Source: Microbacterium hydrocarbonoxydans (GTDB taxonomy: Bacteria > Actinomycetota > Actinomycetes > Actinomycetales > Microbacteriaceae). Taken from it: DNA of 64,000 nucleotides. Made by a program: the position numbers and the translations under genes. Below are positions 44,358 to 53,030 of the stretch, in pieces. Below the pieces are notes generated by a model, which made no database searches, was not told the DNA's origin, and worked only from the letters and a program-made list of their open reading frames with translations. The DNA lies in contig NZ_JYJB01000004.1 in NCBI RefSeq assembly GCF_000956475.1, forward strand, positions 1-64,000, read 5' to 3'. The stretch's first letter is position 1. The number at the start of each line of letters is the position of its first letter.

Positions 44358-45179
44358 GTGATCATTCTCGCCGCCACGCCCATCGGAAATCTCGGCGACG
44401 CCTCCCGGCGCCTGATCGAGGTGCTCGAGAACGCCGACGTCGTCGTCGCGGAGGACACGCGCACGACCGGACGGCTCCTGCAGGCGCTGAAGATCGAGAA
44501 CCGGCCGCGCCTGATCGCCCTGCACGACCACAACGAGAAGCAGAAGTCGGCCGAGCTCGCCGCCCTCGCCCTGGAGTCGGATGTGGTCGTGGTCAGCGAT
44601 GCGGGCATGCCGGCCATCAGCGATCCCGGGTACGGGCTCGTGGCAGAGGCGGTCGCTCAGGGCGTGACCGTCACGGCGATCCCCGGTCCGAGCGCGGTGC
44701 TGATGGCGCTCGCGATCTCGGGACTGCCCACAGATCGCTTCACCTTCGAGGGGTTCCTGCCCCGCAAGCCGGGCGAGAGGCGCTCGACGCTGCGTGCACT
44801 CGCCGCAGAGCCGCGCACCATGGTCTTCTTCGAGTCGCCGTCGCGGCTGGCCGCCTCGCTCGCCGACATGGGCGCGGCCTTCGGCGACGAGCGCCGGATC
44901 GCCGTGTGCCGCGAGCTGACGAAGTTCTACGAAGAGGTGCGCCGGGGCGATGCCGCCGAGCTCGCGGCATGGGCCGCCGACGGCGTGAAGGGGGAGATCG
45001 TCGTCGTCGTCGAAGGAGCACCCGCACGCGCCGCTTCGGCGGAGGACGCGCTCAGCCAGGTGCAGGCGCTCGTCGCCTCCGGCATCCGCCTGAAGGAGGC
45101 GGCCGCAGAGGTGGCCGGTCTGACCGGCCTGTCCTCACGAGACCTCTATCAGGCGGCGCTGGCCGCCAGGAACTCATGA
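44358..45179 (+). CDS. rsmI: 16S rRNA (cytidine-1402-2'-O)-methyltransferase
   Basis: Methylates the ribose of C1402 in 16S rRNA. The 273 aa from GTG 44358 show family motifs: ILAATPIGNLGDASRRLIE, VVAEDTRTTGRLLQAL, LIALHDHNE, VVSDAGMPAISDPGYGLV (SAM-binding) and FEGFLPRKPGERRSTL. C-terminal VKGEIVVVVEGAP matches as well. It overlaps the next gene's start by 4 bp. Confidence 0.95.
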   Translation: MIILAATPIGNLGDASRRLIEVLENADVVVAEDTRTTGRLLQALKIENRPRLIALHDHNEKQKSAELAALALESDVVVVSDAGMPAISDPGYGLVAEAVAQGVTVTAIPGPSAVLMALAISGLPTDRFTFEGFLPRKPGERRSTLRALAAEPRTMVFFESPSRLAASLADMGAAFGDERRIAVCRELTKFYEEVRRGDAAELAAWAADGVKGEIVVVVEGAPARAASAEDALSQVQALVASGIRLKEAAAEVAGLTGLSSRDLYQAALAARNS

Positions 45180-45805
45180 TCGCAGGTCCACCGCGGGACG
45201 CTGCCGTCGGAGCGGCCTACGACAGCCGTGCCGCGGAGTACATCGCGCTTGCCGGAGGCGTCGAGCAGCTGGCGAGCGCCGACCGCGAAGAGATCGAGGC
45301 GTGGGCCGGAACCGTGCGCGGGCGGATTCTGGATGCCGGCTGTGGGCCCGGCCTGTGGACGCGTCATCTGCACGACGGCGGTCATGAGGTTCTCGGACTC
45401 GACATGTCCGAGCGCTTCGTGGCGCACGCCCGGGCGCACCATCCCGGAGTCGCATTCCGGCACGGCACGTTCGCGGAGGTTCCCGCCCAGGATGCAGCTT
45501 TCGGGGGCATCCTCGCCTGGTACTCCCTGATCCACATGCCGCCCTCCGACGTCGCCGGCATCCTCGGCGAGTTCGCGCGCGTGCTCGCCCCTGGCGGCAG
45601 TCTTCTGATCGGGTTCTTCGACGGAACGCCTCGCGAGGCGTTCGCGCACGCCGTGGCCCCCGCGTACTACTGGAGCCCCGAGGCGCTCGGGGAGCTGATG
45701 ACGGAATCCGGCTTCGAGATCACGGACGGCTCACGCCGCGAGCGGCAGCCGGGCGAGGCCAGCGTGCGGCCGCACGCGTCGGTGACAGCGGTCAGGCTTC
45801 GATAG
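45176..45805 (+). CDS. Class I SAM-dependent methyltransferase
   Basis: A 209-aa protein from ATG 45176 (ATGA overlap with rsmI). The SAM-binding motif I is ILDAGCGPGLWTRHL, followed by VLGLDMSERFVAHARAHHP and FGGILAWYSLIHMPP. LAPGGSLLIGFFDGT is motif IV-like. The substrate cannot be told from the sequence. Coupling to rsmI suggests co-expression, not necessarily a shared target. Confidence 0.85.
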   Translation: MIAGPPRDAAVGAAYDSRAAEYIALAGGVEQLASADREEIEAWAGTVRGRILDAGCGPGLWTRHLHDGGHEVLGLDMSERFVAHARAHHPGVAFRHGTFAEVPAQDAAFGGILAWYSLIHMPPSDVAGILGEFARVLAPGGSLLIGFFDGTPREAFAHAVAPAYYWSPEALGELMTESGFEITDGSRRERQPGEASVRPHASVTAVRLR

Positions 45806-45817
45806 CGCGAGCGGGCG

Positions 45818-45823
45818 TACTCT
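45818..45823 (+). promoter_or_regulatory. Leaderless-type -10 hexamer (molybdoenzyme gene)
   Basis: TACTCT, then cgaccc, then ATG 45830: six bases between hexamer and start. Confidence 0.55.
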
Positions 45824-45829
45824 CGACCC

Positions 45830-47335
45830 ATGAGACAGGTGCGATCAGGACCGAGGCCGGGCGTCCTCGGCATCGTCGCGGTACTGCTCGGCACGGGGCT
45901 CGGTGAGCTCATCGCCGCGTTCCTGCTGCCTTCCGCGAGCCCCTTCGCCGCGATCGGCGGGGCCTTGATCGACATCGCGCCCGCGTGGGCGAAAGACGCG
46001 GCGATCGCCTGGTTCGGAACCGGTGACAAGGCGGCGCTGCTGGTCGGAATCGCGGTCGTGCTGCTCGCGGTCGCGTTCGGCGCCGGGATGCTGGAGGGCC
46101 GCCGCTCGCCCCTCGGCGCTGTGGTCTTCATCGTGCTCGGCGTCGTCGGCGCCGTGATCGCCGTCGTGCGCTCCGACGACGCCGTGCTCGCGGCGATCCC
46201 TGCGCTCGTCTCCGGCGGCGCAGCGGCCCTCGCGGCTCGAGGCCTGATCTCGCTGAGCGAGCGCGAGGAGGAGCCCGATCGTCGGAGGTTCCTGGTCTGG
46301 ACGGCGGTGGCGACGGCATCCGGCCTGGTCGCCCTCGCGGTGTCGAACGTCGCCCGCGGCGCCTCGCAGAGCGTCGAGGCGATTCGCTCGGCGCTGCGGC
46401 TGCCGAAGCCGGCGACCGCCGCGGCTCCGGTGCCGTCCGCCGCCGAGCTCGGCATCCCGGGCCTCGCGCCTGTCGTCACACCGGACGCCGCCTTCTATCG
46501 CATCGACACCGCCCTGGTCGTGCCGCAGGTCGACCCCGCCGACTGGAGCCTTCGCGTGCACGGGATGGTCGACCGGGAGATCACGCTCACCTGGGACGAT
46601 CTCATGGCGTCGGCGCTGCACGAGGCCGACGTGACCCTCGCCTGCGTATCGAACACCGTCGGCGGCGACCTGATCGGCAACGCCCGCTGGCTGGGGCTCC
46701 CGGTGCGCGAGGTGCTCGCCAGGGCCGGCGTCCACGCGGATGCCGACATGGTGCTGTCGACCTCGATCGACGGGTTCACTGCATCCACCCCGCTGGAGGC
46801 GCTGACCGACGACCGCGATTCGCTGCTCGCGATCGGCATGAACGGCGAGCCGCTGCCCGTCGAGCACGGCTTCCCGGTGCGGCTGGTCGTCCCCGGTCTC
46901 TACGGCTACGTCTCGGCCACGAAATGGGTCACCGAGCTCGAGGTCACCAGGTTCGACCGGGCCACCGCGTACTGGACGACGCGCGGCTGGTCGGAGCGCG
47001 GACCGATCAAGCTGCAGTCGCGCATCGACGTGCCGCGCGGCTCGGTCGATGCCGGCGAGACCGTGATCGCCGGCATGGCCTGGCAGCAGCACGAGGGTGT
47101 CCACGCGGTCGAGGTGCGCATCGACGGCGGCGAGTGGCGGCGCGCGACCCTGGCCACCGCGATATCGGACGACACCTGGGTGCAGTGGCACCTGGAGTGG
47201 AAGGCCGAGAGCGGCTCGCACGAGATCGAATGCCGGGCTATCGGCGCCGACGGCGTCACACAGACGGACGCCGTGGCGCCTCCCGCTCCGGACGGCGCCA
47301 CAGGGTGGCATCGCATCACCGTGGCGGTGGGCTGA
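45830..47335 (+). CDS. Molybdopterin-dependent sulfite oxidase-like membrane enzyme
   Basis: A 501-aa protein. The N-terminal 180 residues hold four or five membrane helices (GIVAVLLGTGLGELIAAFLL, ALLVGIAVVLLAVAFGAGM, VVFIVLGVVGAVIAVV, VATASGLVALAVSNVA). The outer part is a sulfite-oxidase fold: WSLRVHGMVDREITLTWDDL, then VTLACVSNTVGGDLIGNARW, whose Cys should bind molybdenum, and VEHGFPVRLVVPGLYGYVSA. A C-terminal Ig-like domain (IDVPRGSVDAGETVIAGMAW) completes the SUOX layout. The substrate is unknown, perhaps oxidised Met or sulfite. Confidence 0.88.
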   Translation: MRQVRSGPRPGVLGIVAVLLGTGLGELIAAFLLPSASPFAAIGGALIDIAPAWAKDAAIAWFGTGDKAALLVGIAVVLLAVAFGAGMLEGRRSPLGAVVFIVLGVVGAVIAVVRSDDAVLAAIPALVSGGAAALAARGLISLSEREEEPDRRRFLVWTAVATASGLVALAVSNVARGASQSVEAIRSALRLPKPATAAAPVPSAAELGIPGLAPVVTPDAAFYRIDTALVVPQVDPADWSLRVHGMVDREITLTWDDLMASALHEADVTLACVSNTVGGDLIGNARWLGLPVREVLARAGVHADADMVLSTSIDGFTASTPLEALTDDRDSLLAIGMNGEPLPVEHGFPVRLVVPGLYGYVSATKWVTELEVTRFDRATAYWTTRGWSERGPIKLQSRIDVPRGSVDAGETVIAGMAWQQHEGVHAVEVRIDGGEWRRATLATAISDDTWVQWHLEWKAESGSHEIECRAIGADGVTQTDAVAPPAPDGATGWHRITVAVG

Positions 47336-47363
47336 GCGGCGTAACCAGCCCCGGCATCCCACC

Positions 47364-47369
47364 TAGAAT
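47364..47369 (+). promoter_or_regulatory. Leaderless-type -10 hexamer (metG)
   Basis: TAGAAT, then tgtcccc, then ATG 47377: seven bases between hexamer and start. Confidence 0.6.
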
Positions 47370-47376
47370 TGTCCCC

Positions 47377-48951
47377 ATGCCCGCAGGCGAATCGTTCTAC
47401 ATCACCACGCCCATCTACTACCCCTCCGATGTGCCTCACATCGGCCACGGGTACACCTCGGTGGCGGTCGACGCGCTCGCGCGCTGGCACCGTCAGAGCG
47501 GCGACGACACCTGGATGCTGACGGGCACCGACGAGCACGGCCAGAAGATGCTCCGCGCCGCGGCGGCGAACAACGTCACGCCGCAGGAGTGGGTCGACAA
47601 GCTCGTCACCGAGGCGTGGTTCCCGCTTCTGAAGACCCTCGACGTCGCGAACGACGACTTCATCCGCACCACGCAGGAGCGGCACGAAGAACGCGTCAAG
47701 AAGTTCGTGCAGGCGATCTACGACCGCGGCTACATCTACGCGGGCGAGTACGAGGCGCTCTACTGCGTCGGGTGCGAGGAGTTCAAGCCCGAGTCGGAGA
47801 TCCTCGACGGCACCGGACCCTTCGAAGGACTCAAGGTCTGCGCGATCCACTCGAAGCCGCTCGAGCTGCTGCAGGAGAAGAACTACTTCTTCAAGCTCAG
47901 CGAGTTCCAGGACCGCCTTCTCGAGCTGTACAAGAGCGAGCCCGACTTCGTGCGCCCCGAGTCGGCGCGCAACGAGGTCGTCTCGTTCGTGCGGCAGGGT
48001 CTGAAGGACCTGTCGATCTCGCGCTCGGCGTTCGACTGGGGCATCGAGGTGCCCTGGGACAGCTCGCACGTCATCTACGTGTGGGTCGACGCGCTCCTCA
48101 ACTACGCCACCGCCGTGGGCTACGGGGAGGACGAGGAGACCTTCGCACGCCGCTGGCCCGCGTATCACGTCGTCGGCAAGGACATCCTGCGCTTCCACGC
48201 CGTCATCTGGCCGGCGATGCTGATGGCTGCGGGTCTCGACGTTCCCAAGGGCGTGTTCGCGCACGGCTGGCTGCTCGTCGGCGGTGAGAAGATGTCGAAG
48301 TCGAAGCTCACCGGCATCGCGCCGACCGAGATCACCGACGTGTTCGGCTCCGACGCGTACCGCTTCTACTTCCTGTCGGCGATCGCCTTCGGCCAGGACG
48401 GGTCGTTCTCGTGGGAGGACCTGTCGGCCCGCTACCAGGCCGAGCTCGCGAACGGCTTCGGCAACCTCGCCTCGCGCACCACCGCGATGATCGAGAAGTA
48501 CTTCGAGGGGATCGTGCCGCCCGCGGGCGACTACACCGAGAAGGACCTCGAGATCCAGCGGATCGTCGCGGATGCGGCGAAGAACGCGGATGCGGCGATG
48601 GAGCTGTTCCGCATCGACGAGGCCATCAAGGAGATCTGGACCATCGTCGATGCGCTGAACGGCTACATCACCGAGAACGAGCCGTGGGCGCTGGCCCGCG
48701 ACGAGTCTCAGCGCGAGCGCCTCGGGACCGTGCTGTACACGTGCGCCGAGGGACTGCGCGCCCTCGCCGTGCTGCTCTCTCCCGTCATGCCGCAGTCGAC
48801 CGAGAAGCTCTGGGTCGCTCTGGGAGCTGCGGATTCGATCGGGCGGCTGCAGGACCAGCCTCTCCGTGAAGCCGGCTCCTGGGGCGTGCTGCGCCCCGGC
48901 ATCAGCGTCAACGGCCTCGCGCCGCTGTTCCCGCGGGTCGAGCAGTCCTGA
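47377..48951 (+). CDS. metG: Methionyl-tRNA synthetase
   Basis: Charges tRNA-Met. ATG 47377 (524 aa) is chosen because the conserved start FYITTPIYYPSDVPHIGHGY follows at once and a -10 hexamer ends 7 nt upstream. The HIGH signature is HIGHGY, the KMSKS loop is GEKMSKSKLTG, and EHGQK and YCVGCEEF are in place. The short form lacks a C-terminal tRNA-binding extension. tatD follows after 9 bp, the usual order. Confidence 0.97.
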   Translation: MPAGESFYITTPIYYPSDVPHIGHGYTSVAVDALARWHRQSGDDTWMLTGTDEHGQKMLRAAAANNVTPQEWVDKLVTEAWFPLLKTLDVANDDFIRTTQERHEERVKKFVQAIYDRGYIYAGEYEALYCVGCEEFKPESEILDGTGPFEGLKVCAIHSKPLELLQEKNYFFKLSEFQDRLLELYKSEPDFVRPESARNEVVSFVRQGLKDLSISRSAFDWGIEVPWDSSHVIYVWVDALLNYATAVGYGEDEETFARRWPAYHVVGKDILRFHAVIWPAMLMAAGLDVPKGVFAHGWLLVGGEKMSKSKLTGIAPTEITDVFGSDAYRFYFLSAIAFGQDGSFSWEDLSARYQAELANGFGNLASRTTAMIEKYFEGIVPPAGDYTEKDLEIQRIVADAAKNADAAMELFRIDEAIKEIWTIVDALNGYITENEPWALARDESQRERLGTVLYTCAEGLRALAVLLSPVMPQSTEKLWVALGAADSIGRLQDQPLREAGSWGVLRPGISVNGLAPLFPRVEQS

Positions 48952-48960
48952 GCGATTCCG

Positions 48961-49839
48961 ATGGCTGACACGTACGTGCGAGAGCGCTCGGGCGACGGGC
49001 GGAAGGATCTGAAGTATCCGCCGGCGCCCGAGCCTCTCGCCGTACCTGTGTACGACAACCACGCGCACCTCGAGATCCTCGACGGCGATGAGCCGCTCTC
49101 GCTTGCAGAGCAGCTCGACCGCGCCGAGGCGGTGGGCATCGCCGGTGTGATCCAGGCGTCGGGCGACATCGAGTCGTCGCGCTGGGCCGTCGAGGCCGCG
49201 GCATCCGACCCTCGCGTGCTCGCGGCCGTCGCGATCCACCCCAACGACGCGCCGACATATGCCGAGCAGGGCATGCTCGACCAGGCGATCGCCGTGATCG
49301 ACGAACTCGCCGCCCACCCCCGCACGCGGGCGATCGGCGAGACGGGACTGGACTTCTTCCGCACCGACGAGCCGGGCCGCCCGGCGCAGTTCGAGTCCTT
49401 CGAGGCGCACATCGCGCTCGCGAAGAAGCACGGCATCGCGATGCAGATCCACGACCGCGACGCGCACGATGCGGTCCTCGAGACGCTGAGCAGGGTGGGC
49501 GCTCCGGAGAAGACGGTGTTCCACTGCTTCTCGGGCGATGACGCGATGGCGAAGATCTGCGCGGATGCCGGCTATCACCTGTCGTTCGCGGGCAACGTCA
49601 CGTTCAAGAACGCCCAGAACCTGCGCGACGCGCTCGCGGTCACGCCGCTCGACCGCATCCTCGTCGAGACCGATGCGCCCTTCCTCACGCCGACGCCGCT
49701 GCGCGGCCGCCCGAACGCGCCGTACCTCGTGCCGATCACGGTGCGCTTCATGGCGGCTGAGCTGGGCCTCGACGTCGATGAACTGTGTGCCCAGCTCGCG
49801 CAGAACACGCTGCGGGTCTACGGCTCCTTCACCGGCTGA
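48961..49839 (+). CDS. tatD: TatD family metal-dependent hydrolase
   Basis: Predicted 3'-5' exodeoxyribonuclease with a TIM-barrel metal site, 292 aa. Metal ligands appear in YDNHAHLEIL (HxH), AIGETGLDFF (Glu), IHDRDAHDAV and FHCFSGDDAMAKICADAG (His). LVETDAPFLTPTPLRGRPN near the end carries the conserved Asp. It starts 9 bp after metG and is co-transcribed. Its last 22 bp overlap the opposing MFS gene. Confidence 0.93.
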   Translation: MADTYVRERSGDGRKDLKYPPAPEPLAVPVYDNHAHLEILDGDEPLSLAEQLDRAEAVGIAGVIQASGDIESSRWAVEAAASDPRVLAAVAIHPNDAPTYAEQGMLDQAIAVIDELAAHPRTRAIGETGLDFFRTDEPGRPAQFESFEAHIALAKKHGIAMQIHDRDAHDAVLETLSRVGAPEKTVFHCFSGDDAMAKICADAGYHLSFAGNVTFKNAQNLRDALAVTPLDRILVETDAPFLTPTPLRGRPNAPYLVPITVRFMAAELGLDVDELCAQLAQNTLRVYGSFTG

Positions 49840-51074
49840 TCCGCGTCTTCGACGGGCTTCGCGCTCACGATCTGCGAGATCGGCTTCCACACGAGCACGA
49901 GGGTGACGGCGGCGCCGACGAAGGCGAACCACCACGGCGCGGTGAGCCCCCAGATCTCGGCGATCACGCCACCGAGCGCCTGGCCGATGACCATGCCGCC
50001 GAACACGCCGACCATGTTGACCGACGACACCCGGCCCTGCAGCTCGTGCGGCACGAGCCGCTGGCGCACGGTCGTCGAGATCGTGCCCCAGACGAACGCG
50101 TACGCGCCGAACCCGAACATGATCACGAGGGCCACCCAGCCGACCGTGGTGAGGGCGAACGAGAGATGCATGAGCACCTCGAGAGACAGCACGACGCGCA
50201 TGAGCGTGGCGAACGACACGTGTCGCTCGAGCCAGCCGAAGCTAGCGGTGGCCAGCAGCCCTCCGGCGGCGGATGCCGTGGTGAGGGCGCCGTAGCCGAT
50301 CGCACCCATGTGCAGGTGCTCCGTTGCGTAGAGCACGAGCACGCCCCAGGGCGCAGCCCACGTGACGTTGAAGACCAGGATGATGAGCACCAGCATCCGC
50401 ACCGGTGGATTGCGCCACAGCCAGCGCAGCCCTTCGGCGATGTCCGTGTGCACAGGGGCGTGCTCCGGGCGGGGCGGCACGGGTGTCCGCGCCATGCGCG
50501 AGATCAGCACGACGGCGAGGGCGACGCAGACGACCTCGAGCAGGAACGGCCAGGCGGTGCCCGCGGCGAACAGGAATGCGCCGATCGGAGGGCCGGCGAA
50601 CTGGTTCGCGACGAGATAGCCGGCCTGCAGTCGCGCATTGCCGATGCCGAGATCGGCGGGCCTCACGATCATCGGCAGCAGCGTGCTGCCTGCCGTGTCG
50701 ACGAACACCTCGGCCGTGCCGTAGAGGAACGCCGTCGCGAGCACGATCCAGATGTTCGCCGTACCCGTGAACAGGAACACGCACAGAGCCAGCAGCACGA
50801 TCGCGCGCGCTGCATTCGCCATCATCACCAGCCGCCGGCGATCGAAGCGATCGGCGATCGCGCCGGCGTGCAGTCCGAAGACCAGCCACGGCAGAAACTG
50901 CAGGATGGCGCCGGCGGCCACGAGGATCGGCGACGAGGTCATGGAGGCGATCAGCAGCGGCGCCGCTGCCAGAGCGACCCCGTCACCGACGTTGCTGGTC
51001 CACGTCGAGGCCAGCAGCCAGCGGAAATCCGAGCCCATGCGCCGGGGCGCGATCAGTTCACCGAGGGAGGGCAT
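49818..51074 (-). CDS. MFS transporter
   Basis: A 418-aa efflux-type transporter of the MFS_3 group with about 12 helices. Hallmarks are the start FRWLLASTWTSNVGDGVALA, the loop motif AGAIADRFDRRRLVMMANAA after helix 2-3, and the second-half loop LVPHELQGRVSSVNMVGVFG. Substrate unknown. In many actinobacteria rpfB lies between tatD and rsmA; here this opposing gene occupies the position. TAGTCT lies 6 nt before ATG 51074. Confidence 0.9.
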   Translation of the reverse strand: MPSLGELIAPRRMGSDFRWLLASTWTSNVGDGVALAAAPLLIASMTSSPILVAAGAILQFLPWLVFGLHAGAIADRFDRRRLVMMANAARAIVLLALCVFLFTGTANIWIVLATAFLYGTAEVFVDTAGSTLLPMIVRPADLGIGNARLQAGYLVANQFAGPPIGAFLFAAGTAWPFLLEVVCVALAVVLISRMARTPVPPRPEHAPVHTDIAEGLRWLWRNPPVRMLVLIILVFNVTWAAPWGVLVLYATEHLHMGAIGYGALTTASAAGGLLATASFGWLERHVSFATLMRVVLSLEVLMHLSFALTTVGWVALVIMFGFGAYAFVWGTISTTVRQRLVPHELQGRVSSVNMVGVFGGMVIGQALGGVIAEIWGLTAPWWFAFVGAAVTLVLVWKPISQIVSAKPVEDADQPVKEP

Positions 51075-51080
51075 CCCAGA

Positions 51081-51104
51081 AGACTACTGAGGGTAGGGGA
51101 CAAT
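51081..51104. promoter_or_regulatory. Divergent leaderless-type promoters of the MFS gene and rsmA
   Basis: Leftward TAGTCT (51,081-51,086) is 6 nt before ATG 51074. Rightward GACAAT (51,099-51,104), one base from TANNNT, is 6 nt before ATG 51111. Confidence 0.55.
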
Positions 51105-51110
51105 GGAACA

Positions 51111-51959
51111 ATGACCGTCACCCTGCTCGGCGCCACCGAGATCCGCAGTCTTGCCGCCGAGCTCGACGTCACTCCCACCAAGAAGCTGGGCCAGAACTTC
51201 GTGGTCGATGCGAACACCGTGCGCAAGATCGTGCACGCCGCACGCGTGCAGCCGGGTGAGCGCGTGGTCGAGGTCGGACCGGGCCTCGGGTCCCTGACCC
51301 TCGCGATCCTCGAAGCGGGCGCCTCGGTCACGGCCGTCGAGATCGATCACCGCCTCGCCGCGCGGCTTCCGCAGACGGCGGCGGAGCACGGCGTCGAGCC
51401 GGGGATGCTGACGGTCGTCGATGCCGATGCGCTGCGTGTGACGGAGCTTCCCGGCGACCCGACGGTGCTGGTCGCCAACCTGCCGTACAACGTCTCCGTG
51501 CCCGTGCTGCTGCACTTCCTCGAGACCTTCGACCACCTGCAGCGCGGCGTCGTCATGGTGCAGGCCGAAGTCGCGGAGCGCCTCGCCGCGAAGCCCGGCT
51601 CGAAGATCTACGGCACGCCGAGTGTGAAAGCTGCGTGGTACGGCGAGTGGAAGCTCGCCGGAAACGTGTCGCGTCAGGTGTTCTGGCCGGTCCCGAACGT
51701 CGACAGCCTGCTGGTCGGATTCGACCGCTCTGAGGGCGAGCGCGGATCGATCGAAGAGCGCCGACGCACATTCCAGATCGTGGATGCCGCCTTCAACCAG
51801 CGACGCAAGATGCTGCGCCAGGCGCTCTCGGGCATCTTCGGCAGCTCGGCCGCAGCATCCGAGGCTCTCGAGGCCGCAGGCGTCGCGCCGACCGCCCGCG
51901 GAGAAGACCTCACCGTCGACGACTACCAGCGCATCGCAGGGGCTAATCTGGCACGGTGA
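51111..51959 (+). CDS. rsmA: 16S rRNA (adenine-1518/1519-N6)-dimethyltransferase (KsgA)
   Basis: Dimethylates two adenines near the 3' end of 16S rRNA. The 282 aa match KsgA: TPTKKLGQNFVVDANTV at the start, VVEVGPGLGSLTLAILEAGA (SAM motif I), VTAVEIDHRLAARL, VVDADALRV and the catalytic NLPYNVSVPVLLHFL. The C-terminal helical domain (FNQRRKMLRQALSG) is present. Its stop overlaps the next GTG start by 4 bp. Confidence 0.96.
   Translation: MTVTLLGATEIRSLAAELDVTPTKKLGQNFVVDANTVRKIVHAARVQPGERVVEVGPGLGSLTLAILEAGASVTAVEIDHRLAARLPQTAAEHGVEPGMLTVVDADALRVTELPGDPTVLVANLPYNVSVPVLLHFLETFDHLQRGVVMVQAEVAERLAAKPGSKIYGTPSVKAAWYGEWKLAGNVSRQVFWPVPNVDSLLVGFDRSEGERGSIEERRRTFQIVDAAFNQRRKMLRQALSGIFGSSAAASEALEAAGVAPTARGEDLTVDDYQRIAGANLAR
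51944..51949 (+). promoter_or_regulatory. Leaderless-type -10 hexamer inside rsmA
   Basis: TAATCT, then ggcacg, then GTG 51956: six bases between hexamer and start, within the end of rsmA. Confidence 0.55.
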
Positions 51960-53023
51960 CACCCTCGCCGCGCTTCAGCCCCGACGTCCCCGAGATCCAT
52001 CGGCCGTACGCCGCCGATGAGAGCCGCTACCGGCGGTTCGACTACCGCCAGGTCGGCACCTCCGGTCTCTTCCTGCCGCCGATCTCCCTCGGCCTGTGGT
52101 GGAACTTCGGCGATAACATCCCCCTTGACAACCAGCGCGCCCTGCTGCGGCACGCCTTCGATCACGGCATCACGCATTTCGATCTCGCGAACAACTACGG
52201 CCCGCCCTACGGCTCGGCCGAGAAGAACTTCGGGCGCATCTTCAGCGAGGACCTCCGGCCGTACCGCGACGAGCTGATCATCTCGTCGAAGGCCGGCTGG
52301 GACATGTGGCCAGGACCGTACGGCGACTACGCCAGCCGCAAGTACATCCTCGCGAGCGCCGAGCAGTCGCTGACGAGCATGCAGCTCGACTACGTCGACA
52401 TCTTCTATTCGCACCGTGTAGACCCGGTGACGCCGATCGCCGAGACCGTAGGCGCGCTCGACACCCTCGTGAAGCAGGGCAAAGCGCTGTACGTCGGCAT
52501 CTCCTCGTACAGCGCCGAGCGCACGGCCGAGGCCGTGGCGGTCGCCGAAGAGCTCGGCACCCCGCTCGTGATCCACCAGCCCGCATACTCGATCCTCAAC
52601 CGCTGGATCGAAGACGGACTGACCGACACCCTCGAGCAGAAGGGCCTCGGCGCGATCGCGTTCACCCCGCTCGCCCAGGGCCTGCTCACCGACAAGTACC
52701 TCGGCGACGGCACGGCGGAGCGCGCGCAGAAGCGTCGTTCGCTGTCGGACGAGCCGCTTCCCGAGTCCGCTGTGCAGGCGCTGCGCTCGCTGAACGAGGT
52801 CGCGCGCGAGCGCGGCCAGTCCCTCGCCCAGCTGGCGCTGCAGTGGACCCTGCGCAACCCCGTGGTGGCTTCGGCGCTGGTCGGCGCTTCGCGCCCCGAG
52901 CAGCTCGATGAGAATCTCGCGGCGGTGAACGGTCCGGCCTTCGCTGCAGAGGAGCTCGCGCGCATCGACGAGCTCTCGGGCGCGATCGACGTCAACCTGT
53001 GGGCGAAGTCGTCGGATCTGTGA
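51956..53023 (+). CDS. Aldo/keto reductase (YghZ/GPR-like)
   Basis: A 355-aa reductase from GTG 51956. It belongs to the Kv-beta-related YghZ group: YRQVGTSGLFLPPISLGLWW, then ITHFDLANNYGPPYGSAEKN with catalytic Asp and Tyr, LIISSKAGWDMWPGPYGDYA with catalytic Lys, and DYVDIFYSHRVDPVTPIAE, whose His completes the tetrad. E. coli YghZ reduces L-glyceraldehyde 3-phosphate; that activity is only inferred here. It sits between rsmA and ispE, unusual company, and has its own -10. Confidence 0.9.
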   Translation: MTPSPRFSPDVPEIHRPYAADESRYRRFDYRQVGTSGLFLPPISLGLWWNFGDNIPLDNQRALLRHAFDHGITHFDLANNYGPPYGSAEKNFGRIFSEDLRPYRDELIISSKAGWDMWPGPYGDYASRKYILASAEQSLTSMQLDYVDIFYSHRVDPVTPIAETVGALDTLVKQGKALYVGISSYSAERTAEAVAVAEELGTPLVIHQPAYSILNRWIEDGLTDTLEQKGLGAIAFTPLAQGLLTDKYLGDGTAERAQKRRSLSDEPLPESAVQALRSLNEVARERGQSLAQLALQWTLRNPVVASALVGASRPEQLDENLAAVNGPAFAAEELARIDELSGAIDVNLWAKSSDL

Positions 53024-53030
53024 GCCGAAC

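Noticed and set aside
46906..49935. 1009-codon open frame on the minus strand
   Set aside because: It is antisense to the end of the molybdoenzyme gene, metG and tatD, which are clearly conserved. Composition is the Arg/Val/Leu/Asp mix typical of antisense frames in high-GC DNA.
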